From Echinostoma caproni (lineage: Eukaryota; Platyhelminthes; Trematoda; Plagiorchiida; Echinostomatidae): a stretch of 44,011 nt of DNA. Each line of letters begins with the position of its first letter. The first letter of the stretch is position 1. The position numbers and the translations under genes are program-made. Location: assembly GCA_900618425.1 (NCBI GenBank), contig UZAN01039980.1, forward strand, positions 45,270-89,280. The letters are read 5' to 3'. Shown piece after piece: positions 20,873 to 30,352 of the stretch. The notes below the pieces were generated by a model. That model was not told where the DNA came from, searched no databases, and was given only the letters and a program-made list of their open reading frames with translations.

Positions 20873-22684
20873 TTTTCATCCGGTAACCTGAATCAGCTCG
20901 CCCTGGTAAGTTTGATAGTTTTCTATAGCTTTGTGCTCGGCTTTAGTTAACAAATAATCACAAAATAAAACCAACCAGTCCAATTACGAATTTCCGACAA
21001 CTCTAATTTTGGAAGATTGCAAGAGTTGAATTGTCCCAGGTATAACAATGGCTATAATTAATTCCTGTTTTATGACTGTTTACTGGATTGAACACGCGAA
21101 TGTTTTCTCATTTGGTACAACGAAATAAGCTAATTAATTCAAAAATCGCAAACTTAATTATATTGAAAAACTACTTGAATTCACACCACTCAAGCATTAT
21201 CCTTAATCCTAAGAGAAGTAAACATAGTGGTCCAAGAAACGTAAACGTTGACTTTGAATGTTGACTTTGGGGTATACAGCTGGTTGAGTAAGTGTCTTTT
21301 ACTGTCAAAATACCCAAACCGGACGAAAGATCCAAGAGGTTTTGGCATACAGTCAAAGCCGACAAGCAACTCGAGAGACGCATAAGTCAGACTACTCAGT
21401 TCCTGACGTCTGCAAGTGCTTTGATGGGAAAATAGGCTCAATTTCCTGCATAATCAACGAAATTTCTCCATCAAGACAAATCAAAAGAGAGAAAAGATAT
21501 CATGCTGAAGGAAGAGGATGGTTGAATGCGCGGACAGCTGAGAAACGTGGCACATAACCAATGTGGAGGTTTTTCCGGGCGGGTTATCTGTTGGATCCCC
21601 CGTCTAGAAATTATGGACCAATTTGAAATGCAGCTGAGGCCACCTGATATGTAGCGGTTATTGAATGTCCAACAAAGCAGAGCAGGTATTACTTTTACTT
21701 ATAAATTCAAATCGCGTCGCTCATCCATTTGGCAATGGGTTTTTCTCAGTGGTATCCAGCGAGCAATTCAGCAGGTGGAGAAACCTGATTTTGGTTTCCA
21801 AAGAATTTCGTTTCACCTGTCAAAATAATTAAATATCTGACCCCTTCATTGAGTTGGAAGGAAGGTGAATATGGAGCACCTTGTTTTTACTGTCCTATGG
21901 ATAACCGACTGGATCATTCAAAACTTCTTACATTGATGAGGCAGGTTTCCGATAACTGTCACTTTCAAAACACATTCGCGGAAACCATATGTTTCACAGA
22001 TGAAGGTGAGCATGTTATCCCGCTCTAGGTTAGTAGCATAAAACGTTTGGACCGCATTATCTGCTCTTTTTTCTAAAGAAGCAGAGGCATAAGTGGATAT
22101 TACTAGCGATATTTGGTGTTTGATTTGGAGCAATATCGTACTTAATCTCATGACTGAGGCTCGAAACCTTACGCATCGTGATGAATCAATGCCATGAAAG
22201 TACGGTTGTTGCCCGAGTTTAATCAATAACCATTGATACCCAACCACGATCAACAGGCTCAAAGAGATCATTGAATGGTAGACGATAAGCAAGTGAACGA
22301 CTGTCAGCGCCCAGCACACGACGACGAACTTCGTCTTTACTCACGCAACATTTCCACCGGAAGCGAGCAATGTTTTGAAGACGTCCGTTGTCGAAATAGA
22401 AGGTTGACGGGCAGAACAGTACAAAATACCCTAGGGTCAATTCGGATGTCACGGCAATAGCACAGATGTAGGTGATGGACAATTGTTTTGGTTTCCGTTA
22501 TTCCACAAAAAATGTGTTGTAAAATAAAATATTAATAATTCCAATAAACGCGGTAAAGAACTTTAACACAGTTTTTTAGTGATGTTTCCTAATGATTGAT
22601 GGAAATATAGTTGACTTTGTATCCGAATGACTCAAATGCCAAATTGATGGCACACGTTAACCGGAGTCTGGTTACAACCATCAA
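20873..22684. other. Unassigned, probably intronic to the globin gene
   Basis: Open frames at 21190-21441 and 21918-22482 are not recognised. I looked on the plus strand for globin exons carrying the distal and proximal His and found none I could support. Confidence 0.35.
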
Positions 22685-22732
22685 ATAATTAATCAATCAG
22701 TCAATCAAGCAATCAATTAATTAATTAATTAA
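22685..22732. repeat. AATC/TTAA simple repeat just upstream of the globin exon
   Basis: AATCAATC and TTAATTAA units. It lies within the intron about 25 bp before the globin acceptor site. Confidence 0.8.
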
Positions 22733-22754
22733 AACTGTTTGATCCTCTTTTCAG

Positions 22755-22919
22755 AGCGTCGGTGAACAGCTTTTGGAAGCGATTCAACCGGCATTGGAGG
22801 AGCAAGGGATGTGGACGGAATCTACTCAGCGAGGATGGAAGGCGGTACTGAGCTATCTGACTAACGCGATGCGATACGGGCTGGCCAGAACTCCACAGAC
22901 CTCGCTCAATATCACATAA
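22755..22919 (+). CDS. Last exon of a neuroglobin-like globin (helices G and H)
   Basis: After the acceptor TCCTCTTTTCAG, 54 codons plus TAA follow in phase 0. The peptide opens with SVGEQLLEAIQPALEEQ, fitting globin helix G from position G7 on, then MWTES, the usual GH corner, then TQRGWKAVLSYLTNAMRYGL, fitting helix H with its conserved Trp and the final M-x-x-G. The exon begins exactly where the ancient globin intron G7.0 (phase 0) lies in vertebrate globins, and the V-G-E-x-L-L start is most like neuroglobin. It differs from the compact trematode haemoglobins. Globins bind haem and O2. The distal and proximal His lie in upstream exons that I did not find, so haem binding is inferred. The tail after helix H is short and polar. 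Confidence 0.75.
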   Translation, partial: SVGEQLLEAIQPALEEQGMWTESTQRGWKAVLSYLTNAMRYGLARTPQTSLNIT

Positions 22920-23785
22920 TTTCTGAGGTCAATTATATCTATATTTGAGAGTGTACATATACATAAAAGTAGTATATTAGTTTCATCCAAAAGAGAATTT
23001 GAGAAAATTTATTGTTTTTTTATGCTTGTGCTATTCTTGAACACCGAAAAAGTAATTCCCGCTAGAGTTTTGAAAAATTATTCTGTCTATCGCTGTCCAT
23101 TTCTTAATTTACGCCACAAGCCCCGTTCATCCTGGCTCTATAACTAACATTTTTTATGTTATTCATTGAAAAAATGTGTTATTCGAAACCCATTGCACTA
23201 TTCTGCTCCTTGTTGTGATGCTGGTGGGGTTAACGTTACCCTAGGTTGGAACCTACTCCTTGATACCGATCAGATTCGTTACCCAAAGACAATGCGTTAT
23301 GTAATTACATGCCGAAAATCAATAAGCTGTGTTCATTTGAGCCAATCATTCCACTTCGTTGTGATAATCCGCTCTTTGTTGCAAGGACGTTAAGCTTCAG
23401 TAAGCAATCGGTTTCAAGAATTATCTATAATTAGATGTTGTGTGTTTCAATTTATATCTAAGTATTGTGCAACCAACCTTCAGAGAGAGGGATCCGGTCA
23501 ATCACAGACTAAATAGGGACCAGGAGAATATGAGTGGCGTTCGCGGTGAAACGTTAACGAAGTTGGAACTACCGATCACTGAACATCCAATGTCTCTCTT
23601 TCGGGAAATGGCAAGCTCACCATCACATCCCAAACACAGAACAAAAAATGAAATCAGACTCATCTCAGGTAATTGCTGTTAATAAATTAAAAGATTTATG
23701 ATTATCTAGAAAAGTAATAGCACACAAAGTTTTTCGAAACCCAGTTTCTAGATTTTGGATCAACCACCAAATTCAATTGCTAAAA
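22920..23785. other. Unassigned stretch downstream of the globin exon
   Basis: Presumed 3' UTR and intergenic DNA. No canonical AATAAA just after the stop; TACATAAAAG near 22959 is the nearest variant. Open frames at 23166-23393 and 23440-23682 are not recognised. Confidence 0.4.
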
Positions 23786-24450
23786 CTGCGACAAATACTA
23801 CGCGTGGGACAAACCAGTGGAAGGCTCAAGACACTATTGTTACACAAACACACACTGGCGGTCGAAGGACACAAAGAGAAATAACAGATCTCAATTCACA
23901 TGGATGCTGAGAATCACGTCTTCGAACTGGAAAAAGCGAGGATAATTGGAAGAAGAACCACCAAGTCAATATGGGAATTCATCGAGGCATAGCACTACAG
24001 AGCGTACAGTATAAATAAATATACACAACTAGAACCCATCTATCACTATCTAAGAAAACATCGGTGACCCGAGGCTGCCCCAGCTAGAACCGATAGAAAA
24101 CCAATTTTAACCAGTTCGGAACCGGCTCTAAACCGGTTTGCAGTTGGTCTAGGAATGCCAGTTGACCAATGAAAAAGGGATGGCCCCCATGACAGCTAAA
24201 AAAGTCAAACAAATCACACCAAACGGTTGCTATTAACCAATAGGATTAAATGGATGCAAACAGCCAATCGAAACCCTCAAAAGGAACTATATAAATCCAA
24301 TCCCACTGAGGACTGACGTTCCTCCGAACTCGAACTGATGACGCCGCCTAGTGTGGTTACGTAACGTAAACGAAAATTCCAGTTCAGTGAACTCACCAAC
24401 ACCAACATCCGCATCCCGAGCTACAATCATTCCACATCATTTCAAACCTA
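23786..24450 (+). mobile_element. Penelope-like element 3' end (GIY-YIG domain and 3' UTR)
   Basis: From 23804 one frame reads VGQTSGRLKT, the second half of a GIY-YIG nuclease motif (the CDKYY part lies in the adjacent frame just before it). It continues to ISIHMDAENHVFELEKARII, WEFIEA, a TAG stop at 23990-23992, and SINKYTQLEPIYHYLRK, ending at TGA 24065-24067. One earlier stop (TAA) also interrupts the frame. This order (H-x5-H-x-F, E-A, S-I-N-x-x-x-x-L-x-P-x-Y) is typical of a PLE endonuclease C-terminus. The following 350 bp, with short inverted repeats (AACCGG elements, palindrome GTTACGTAAC), is probably its 3' untranslated part. It is dead and 5'-truncated, of a different family from the other PLEs here. 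Confidence 0.7.
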
Positions 24451-25074
24451 ATTTCAAGAGTTATTTTATTCAGATATGTCATAGCACATGAATACATATT
24501 TATGACAATTTTATTGATCTGATGAAATGGATATCGCCAGTTGAGCTTCACTTATGAGGTTCGGTGGATTGGGAGAACGTTCTCCATAACCCCATTATGC
24601 TAGTGGATTACTTCTAATATCGCCAACCGAATTTCAACACCTTGTCCTCTTCGCCCTGATATCAAAACTTCAAGTTTGTAAACTTGTCCAAATTTCACGT
24701 TATCTAGTTGCGTAGAAGTCCATGCGTTGAAGTCATCTAAGCATCTGTAGAGCTCCAATTTTATCTACCAAGTATCAACGCTCTAACTTTCACTTCCTGT
24801 AAATATGTGAACATGCCAGGTAGTATGTTGGCCGATTACCACTGCATGAATTCCGGTAAGTCACTGAGTCCGACCAGATGAACTAGATGCCGAATTCATT
24901 GATCGTATCACATTAGTTGACACTGCAAAAGAAGTTGGGTTTTGACTGCACTCCTCAGCAGATGATCTTCATGTTGGTGTGTGGGCCTGAGCTTCATCGT
25001 GAGTCCCATGTCAACCTCCAAATAAAATATTCATACGAGGGCTAAGCTAACATTTTACGGATACACAAAAAGTT
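24451..25074. other. Unassigned stretch
   Basis: No supported exon or repeat. Confidence 0.4.
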
Positions 25075-25390
25075 TTATTTGTTATACATTTTCTCGAAGT
25101 ATTCTCCACCAGCGTTGATACACACACAGTTTCACGCGCTCAAACCATTTGGTGAAACAGCTCGACCATGCCGAAGCGAGGAACCAATTCAATAAAGTCC
25201 TCCACTGCAGCTTTTGGTGAGTCATATCAGATTCCACTCATCATGCGTTTGAGATTTGTGAACACAAAACAGTCACACGGCATCCGGCTTCGACTTTCGG
25301 GTGGGTGATCAACCTCCCTGTTGTGTTCTCGTACAATTGAGCTTTTGAAGTCGAAAGGACAATTGTCTGATGCACTGTGCTTTCAACATT
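25075..25390 (-). mobile_element. Mariner-like transposase relic (C-terminal third)
   Basis: On the minus strand one frame gives HPPESRSRMPCDCFVFTNLK, where active mariner transposases have H-P-P-Y-S-P-D-L-A-P-C-D-F. The third catalytic Asp of the DDE/D triad is lost. It continues RMMSGI, a TGA stop, YDSPKAAVEDFIELVPRFG, and after a frameshift ends CINAGGEYFEKMYNK with a TAA at 25075, the usual mariner C-terminus. A possible terminal segment (TTTTTGTGTATCCG on the minus strand) follows. Stop, frameshift and lost catalytic residue show a long-dead copy. I could not follow the N-terminal helix-turn-helix part. Confidence 0.7.
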
Positions 25391-26069
25391 TAATCAGTGC
25401 CTAATTCAGTTCGAGGCAGCACATACCTGTAGTATAATTCAGTAAACATCAGCTGAGATAATGTGAAATAATTCCGCAATTAGCTCGGACTCGCTTGTAA
25501 TTTTGTGCTTCAATAAAAGATAACCGTTTTTCGGTAACGCATGTCGATTTGTTCATCAGTGTTCATCGAAGCAGAAGTGATGAATCAAATTTTAAACCCC
25601 GTAGTTGATTCTTTTATCCATTTTACTGACTTCATTATTTGCAAAAACCCAATGTTTGCAGATTTGTTTCCCAATCATCAATGAGTAGTGAGGATGCAAA
25701 ATTTCCGGGATAAATCTGATTCACAAAAAGCACGATGAAGATTGAAAACAATTCCACGCATATCAGTCAGTGATAAATACTGGTAAATTTGAAGCCACAT
25801 AGTGAAGAAGAGCTCGGAACAGCTGAGTCACTTGAAACCCCTGAGTGAGATGTTTGGATATTCACGTTGCCCGTGGAAGGCACAGTGGTAGGAAACTAAC
25901 GTCTTTATGCAGTGAAAATCTACGTATATTATTCTGCATCCCCAAAAGTACAATCTTGCATGTAGAAGAAAGGACTGCCAACCAAAGCCTCAGGGCAATT
26001 AAGTAAAAGGAAGTACATGCCAACCAGTGAACAGTACCCCGAGGACCTACTCGTGTGTGCTTCGCTTAC
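25391..26069. other. Unassigned stretch
   Basis: May contain decayed 5' parts of the mariner copy; nothing I can align with confidence. Confidence 0.35.
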
Positions 26070-26300
26070 AGTTGGATTTTTTTCTCACTCCTTTTTCCCA
26101 GAACGCGGCTAATGGAATTTCGTTGTAAGTTATCCACCTGCTTTTTCCCCGAGCATGATCCATAATTCTCGCGGGCATAGCCGGGCAACCCAGTTCGCTA
26201 TTCATTTCGACCAACTCGTGTCTTGATAACATTTTACGAATGATTGTCCAGTTACGGAATAGACAAATTCCGCTAGTCCGACAGCAACTAACGGTACAAC
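26070..26300 (-). CDS. Candidate exon ending at a GTAAGC donor, unrecognised
   Basis: On the minus strand an open frame reads KMLSRHELVEMNSELGCPAM, then RIMDHARGKSRWITYNEIPL and WEKGVRKKS, and ends at a good donor (CAACT|GTAAGC). The charged, mixed composition looks coding. The 5' border is not clear. No family is recognised. Confidence 0.35.
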
Positions 26301-26802
26301 ACACCACTTGTGAAACTATCTCGACACGCTATGGTGATGGGGCTCGATCATACCGCAATACGCAGACTCTTGTGCAGCGTTATCAAGTAATCTTGACCTT
26401 GCATAACAACACTTTTTATACGAACCGGTTCAAAGCAAGAATCCAGCCCGTCATCCGAAACGTATTAAACAGACTATAGGAGAAGTCGCATAATGTAAAC
26501 AGAAATGACTAGTATCACAGTGGAGAACAACATTTGATCATCATCATCATAGTGAGGTGGACAGATATTCTCAGTTATGCAAAAGTAATGATCAAATGAT
26601 TCGAGCGTCTGCAAAATGTTCCATCGAACGGATGCTACACAGACTGAGATTAGAATTGGCGGCATACTATGGTCTTGTGAACTGTCCTTTTTGAGTGATG
26701 GCGAATAAAAAGACTAGTTCTTCGAGGGTTCAGGATATGAGGAAGTTGAGTGGTAGTAAAATGATTCTGTCTTCCACATACTGAGAAAGGTGTTTTTGAC
26801 AG

Positions 26803-26929
26803 TGGCTGGTCTTTACCAGCTAAAGTGCAACTGGTTGGAAATAACAGTCGTCTACCAGCGCAATTCACTACACACATCAACATTTTAGATTATCAATCTA
26901 CAAACCACATCTTTCAGACTAGCATAGGA
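26803..26929 (+). CDS. Internal coding exon, unrecognised
   Basis: An acceptor with a short pyrimidine tract (TGTTTTTGACAG, ending 26802) and a near-perfect donor (GGA|GTAAGTAAG at 26930) enclose 127 nt: one base finishing a codon, then 42 codons ending in phase 0. The peptide is GWSLPAKVQLVGNNSRLPAQ, then FTTHINILDYQSTNHIFQTSIG, with a well-balanced composition. I cannot name the domain. It is on the same strand as the terminal exon at 30138-30298, but the phases do not join directly, so at least one exon would have to lie between if they share a gene. Confidence 0.5.
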
Positions 26930-28127
26930 GTAAGTAAGATTGAGATTCGTTGGACAACCTGGTCAGAACAACCGTTGTTGGGAACCATTTCCGGTGTGTA
27001 CACTGTCCAAAAACCGGTTCACATAAAAGAGCTATAAAGCTATCTACCTATCGATTTTTTTTTGGTTTATTAGAATACCCGTGAATGATACCAACACTTT
27101 ATAGCATTCGTCCTGTTTCACGGAACATATGGCTTAAACAATCTTGGTGAATGGTTTGAGAGGAAATATGAGAGCACAATTCATTTCTCCACCCACTTTC
27201 AGGTAGCATTTTGGTGATCTTTTCCAGGAGTATGTGTGATTGTCTAAAAGAATCTTTCATTATAAATCATTTGATTGGAAGTAGCCCTATTAATTACAAT
27301 TCCGTTCGATTCTTACTTAGGCCTAATCATACCAATGCAGTAGATGAAACCTTTTAACTCAATTTAAAATCGATTGAGTTGGTCATTACTAGATGAATGC
27401 TCGATCCCGAGACCAAGGGGATTTGGGCACGGATAAAACCTGCTGCAAGTTGATGCGTCTGTTTTTCCGCAATTTCGTTACTCTCCAAAATAAGCAACGT
27501 TCTTTCTAACTGGTTGAGATTATTGGAACATCCTCAAAGGTATTCGTTTGGCATAATTTTGTATCAGTTGCTGGTTTAAATAAATTCAAGAAAAACCTGT
27601 CCGCGCTTCAGAGTAAAAAAGGAGTTACCTGACTGTAGTCCACAGTGATAGTGATGGTCATAAAAACGATAACTAATGCGACAACTTATCGCGTTGTTTG
27701 GAACTATTCATTCTTGTGAGTGGTTTGAGCTCACGACGAAGCAATGATTGGATTTCCTTGGAAGCCGCGAGTGGATCGAAGACTTTACTGAAGAAAATGC
27801 GCGTCTATCGTTGGACCGTTCCATTAATTAAACCGTGTGCTTGTTGGCATTCCGAAGACTTGTTCCTAGTGAGACATACTGTTGTATTTATGTCAACTTA
27901 TCGATACCCGTCCGTTATTCTTACCGTTTTGTGGATTTATAACAGTGGTAGTCAAAACCACTGGAGCATGAGGCGACCCGTACAACTAATGCTCACTCAT
28001 GTATATTTCTTAACAATATGGGCAAGTCACGGTGTTACTTGTTATGCACAAGAAGGTAACTCATCTCTTTTCTCAGCGCAATCGTATCAACAAATTGAGA
28101 AACCAATTCCATCCAGCGGGTCAGACT
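26930..28127. other. Unassigned, probably intronic
   Basis: A long plus-strand open frame starts at 27698 but runs into the dispersed repeat at 28128, has no motif and is probably chance. Confidence 0.4.
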
Positions 28128-28406
28128 TTTCAAATAGTCTCTGCTTAGATAACCTTACTCACTACCTTCCCCTGGGGCGTAGCTCTTTTCCCACCAAATT
28201 GAAATGAGGAAATGCCGAAATCCGGGGCTATAATCCGGTTAGTGAAGCACTCCCATTTCATCTACGGCGGTTGGCTGGAGGTTCTGATGCCAAAACAACC
28301 AGGAAGAAGTGTACAAATCATACACACTTACTCCGTCCCGGTTGTTGCAGTGGTTAGCCGCTCGATTCGGTATCGAGGTGTATTGGGCACCTTGGGCATC
28401 ACACTT
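28128..28406 (+). repeat. Dispersed repeat D, copy 1, left part
   Basis: Matches 29273 onward in the same orientation: CAAATAG.CTCTGC, CACTACCTT, CCGGGGCTA, GGTTGGTGAA-like, AACCAGGAAGA, ATCGAGGTGTATTGGGCACC against CATCAAGGTGTATAGAGCACC. It is interrupted at 28407 by SINE-B and resumes at 28614. No protein is recognised. Confidence 0.6.
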
Positions 28407-28612
28407 GGGCGGTGACATCCAATTGGTTAGATTGCCAACTTATGATCCGGGAGTCCCGGTTCGAGCAGCTCCACCGCCGCCCTTCTTTCCTATTTCTGTA
28501 TTTTCCCCAGACAGCCTTTGATTGGCTACGGCTCCCTTCCGGAAAGTTGCCTCTATATTTGTATATTCAATAAAAAAAATGGAAGTTAAAATACTATAAA
28601 AAAAACTATAGT
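28407..28612 (+). repeat. SINE-B copy 2, inserted inside repeat D
   Basis: The tRNA-like head at 28407-28482 has GGGCGG pairing with CCGCCC across 76 nt, an A-box-like TTGGTTAGATTGCC and a B box CGGTTCGAGC. The tail (TTTCCTATTTCTGTATTTTC, AGACAG, TTCCGGAAAGTTGCC, TATATTTGTATATTCAATAA) matches 11415-11600, then an A-rich end. I see no clear target-site duplication. Confidence 0.7.
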
Positions 28613-28613
28613 A

Positions 28614-28668
28614 CCCCGTCCAAAGGGCGTATTTGTCGCTAAACTGGACACCGGCCCTCCATGGATAT
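28614..28668 (+). repeat. Dispersed repeat D, copy 1, right part
   Basis: CCGTCCAAAGGGCGTAT and TGGACACCGGCCCTC match copy 2 at 29550-29595, resuming where the SINE insertion split the element. Confidence 0.65.
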
Positions 28669-28890
28669 CTGTTTTCATACACGGCCCGGTTGCTTTATGG
28701 GTCATGCTTTGGCTGATCGAAGGTTCCGGTTGTAAATTATCCAAAAGGTTTCACCCTTATTGACTAGTACAACTTATCAATATCGCGCCCACATGTAAAT
28801 CATGTAAATCTTTCCCTTTCATAATTTCAATGTCATTTGTTTGGCACATAGTTTAGATTAAGATCAGTGAAAATACCAAATATACTCTTT

Positions 28891-28926
28891 CTATATATAT
28901 AGTATATATAGATGTATATATATATT
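28891..28926. repeat. TA-rich simple repeat
   Basis: Imperfect TATA runs. Confidence 0.85.
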
Positions 28927-29272
28927 GTATCGTTCTTCTTGATACCTTTGTACAGTGCTGGTCGATTTTGATGTATTAAAATATTTTCTTTCTGATCAAA
29001 TTGAGTTTCATTATATTTATCACCTGCAATAATGCTTTAGGTAAGCTCAAAACTTTATCTCTTGTCTACTTCGATCTATGCAGTTTATAGGCTGTATCAT
29101 TGTCAATTAAACGTGCTGGACCTTGGTTGCCAGGGTTAAATAATCTCACCATGAAAATCGCAAACTCTATTAAGCATGAAACGCAATATATTCTCCGAAA
29201 GCCTCAGTATAGTCGGGGTGAGTGTCTGGGATTGTGACTGGTCACCTCGAAAATATGCTCCTGTATAACCAA

Positions 29273-29826
29273 GCGTCTCAAATAGCCTCTGCCGAGGAAG
29301 CCCTCCTCACTACCTTATCATGGTGAAGGTGTTTTCCCATCAAAGTGAAGAGACAAAAGGCCGACATCCGGGGCTACAATCGCGGTTGGTGAACCCTTAA
29401 TAGTTCACCTTAGGGAGTTGGCTAAAAACCCTGATTCCAAACCAACCTAGAAGAGGCGTACGAGCCACACGCACATCTTCCTGATCGCGGCAGTGGCCAC
29501 CGGCTCAATTGGGCATCAAGGTGTATAGAGCACCTTGGACGTCTGACTCCGTCCAAAGGGCGTATGATGCAACTAAGTGGACACCGGCCCTCAATGGACT
29601 GCGGAATCTGAGTTCCGTCCTGTTGTTTTGCAGGTCTGGCTTTCTAGCCAAAGGCTTCGGGTGGGGACCCCAAGGTTATTCCCCTTCCTCGGTCAGGGCA
29701 ACCGGGAAGTCACATGCTCACACAACCTACGAACACATTTTTCAGATTTGTTTTCGTTCATATGTTGCGGCACATCCTCCAGTTCTCCGTAAGTGGTTAC
29801 ATGTTGAATAAATAACTAAATAACAA
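29273..29826 (+). repeat. Dispersed repeat D, copy 2 (uninterrupted)
   Basis: The left 330 bp match copy 1. The rest continues to an A-rich end (GAATAAATAACTAAATAA), the kind of tail left by target-primed reverse transcription. This copy gives the pre-insertion state of the SINE-B site: GACTCCGTCCAAAGG. The family may be a SINE or a LINE 3' end; no coding motif is recognised. Confidence 0.55.
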
Positions 29827-30137
29827 TAGGAGTGACTCAAGAATTATCCCAAATTATTTCCCTAATTCGTTCTGAGATATTATTTCATCTAACATATAAT
29901 CCACTATAGTAATTCTATTGAATAACTCAAGCAAATTAAGGTTTCATAATAATAATCTACGTTTGATAGCTAACTCACTGAATTCGCGAAATACTAATAA
30001 TGAGGAAGCTTTTACCAGAACTTCACGAAAAAGTAACCATCTGGGAAAGTTATCGATTTTCAGGATAAGGTGCCGTGTTAAGTTTCATGGGAGGTCAGAA
30101 CATGTATTTAGTTGAAAATCTGTTTTCTGTTTTGAAG
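29827..30137. other. Unassigned, probably intronic
   Basis: An open frame at 29918-30115 is Asn/Ser/Arg-rich and could hold an exon (possible acceptor GCAAATTAAG), but the borders are weak. Confidence 0.35.
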
Positions 30138-30298
30138 AGAGAGATCAATGTGCTATCTGTACATTGGACATTGAAGGCAAAGTGCGACACGTGATGGAGT
30201 ACAAAATAGAAAATGACTTCATAACAAATTTGGTGGAATCCATGCCAAAGAGACTCGAAAAATTCCTAAAGAACAAAGGGATACCAATCGACTATTAG
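30138..30298 (+). CDS. Terminal coding exon of an unrecognised gene
   Basis: A pyrimidine-rich acceptor (CTGTTTTCTGTTTTGAAG, ending 30137) opens a frame that runs to TAG at 30296-30298, with a poly(A) signal 49 bp later. The peptide is RDQCAICTLDIEGKVRHVM, then EYKIENDFITNLVESMPKRL and EKFLKNKGIPIDY. The C-A-I-C pair near its start and an amphipathic, Lys-rich helical second half are the visible features. It has no ATG of its own. The exon starts with two bases completing a codon. Everything about it looks like a real gene end, but I cannot name the protein. The 26803-26929 exon is the nearest same-strand candidate partner. Confidence 0.6.
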
Positions 30299-30346
30299 TG
30301 TACACGAGCTTTATATCTCAATTATTATCAATGTTAATTTGTTTCA

Positions 30347-30352
30347 AATAAA
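30347..30352 (+). terminator. Poly(A) signal AATAAA
   Basis: AATAAA within TTTCAAATAAAAATTGC, 49 bp after the stop at 30298: the expected position for the 3' end of that mRNA. Confidence 0.55.

Noticed and set aside
24335..24375. Second hammerhead candidate in the 3' part of the PLE at 23.8 kb (CTGATGA ... CGAAA)
   Set aside because: The segment between the two core boxes does not close as stem II next to the core, and I could not find matching stem I and stem III strands. A degenerate remnant remains possible.
27698..28207. 169-codon plus-strand open frame, the longest without N in the window
   Set aside because: Its 3' part lies in dispersed repeat D, no domain is recognisable and there is no splice or poly(A) support.
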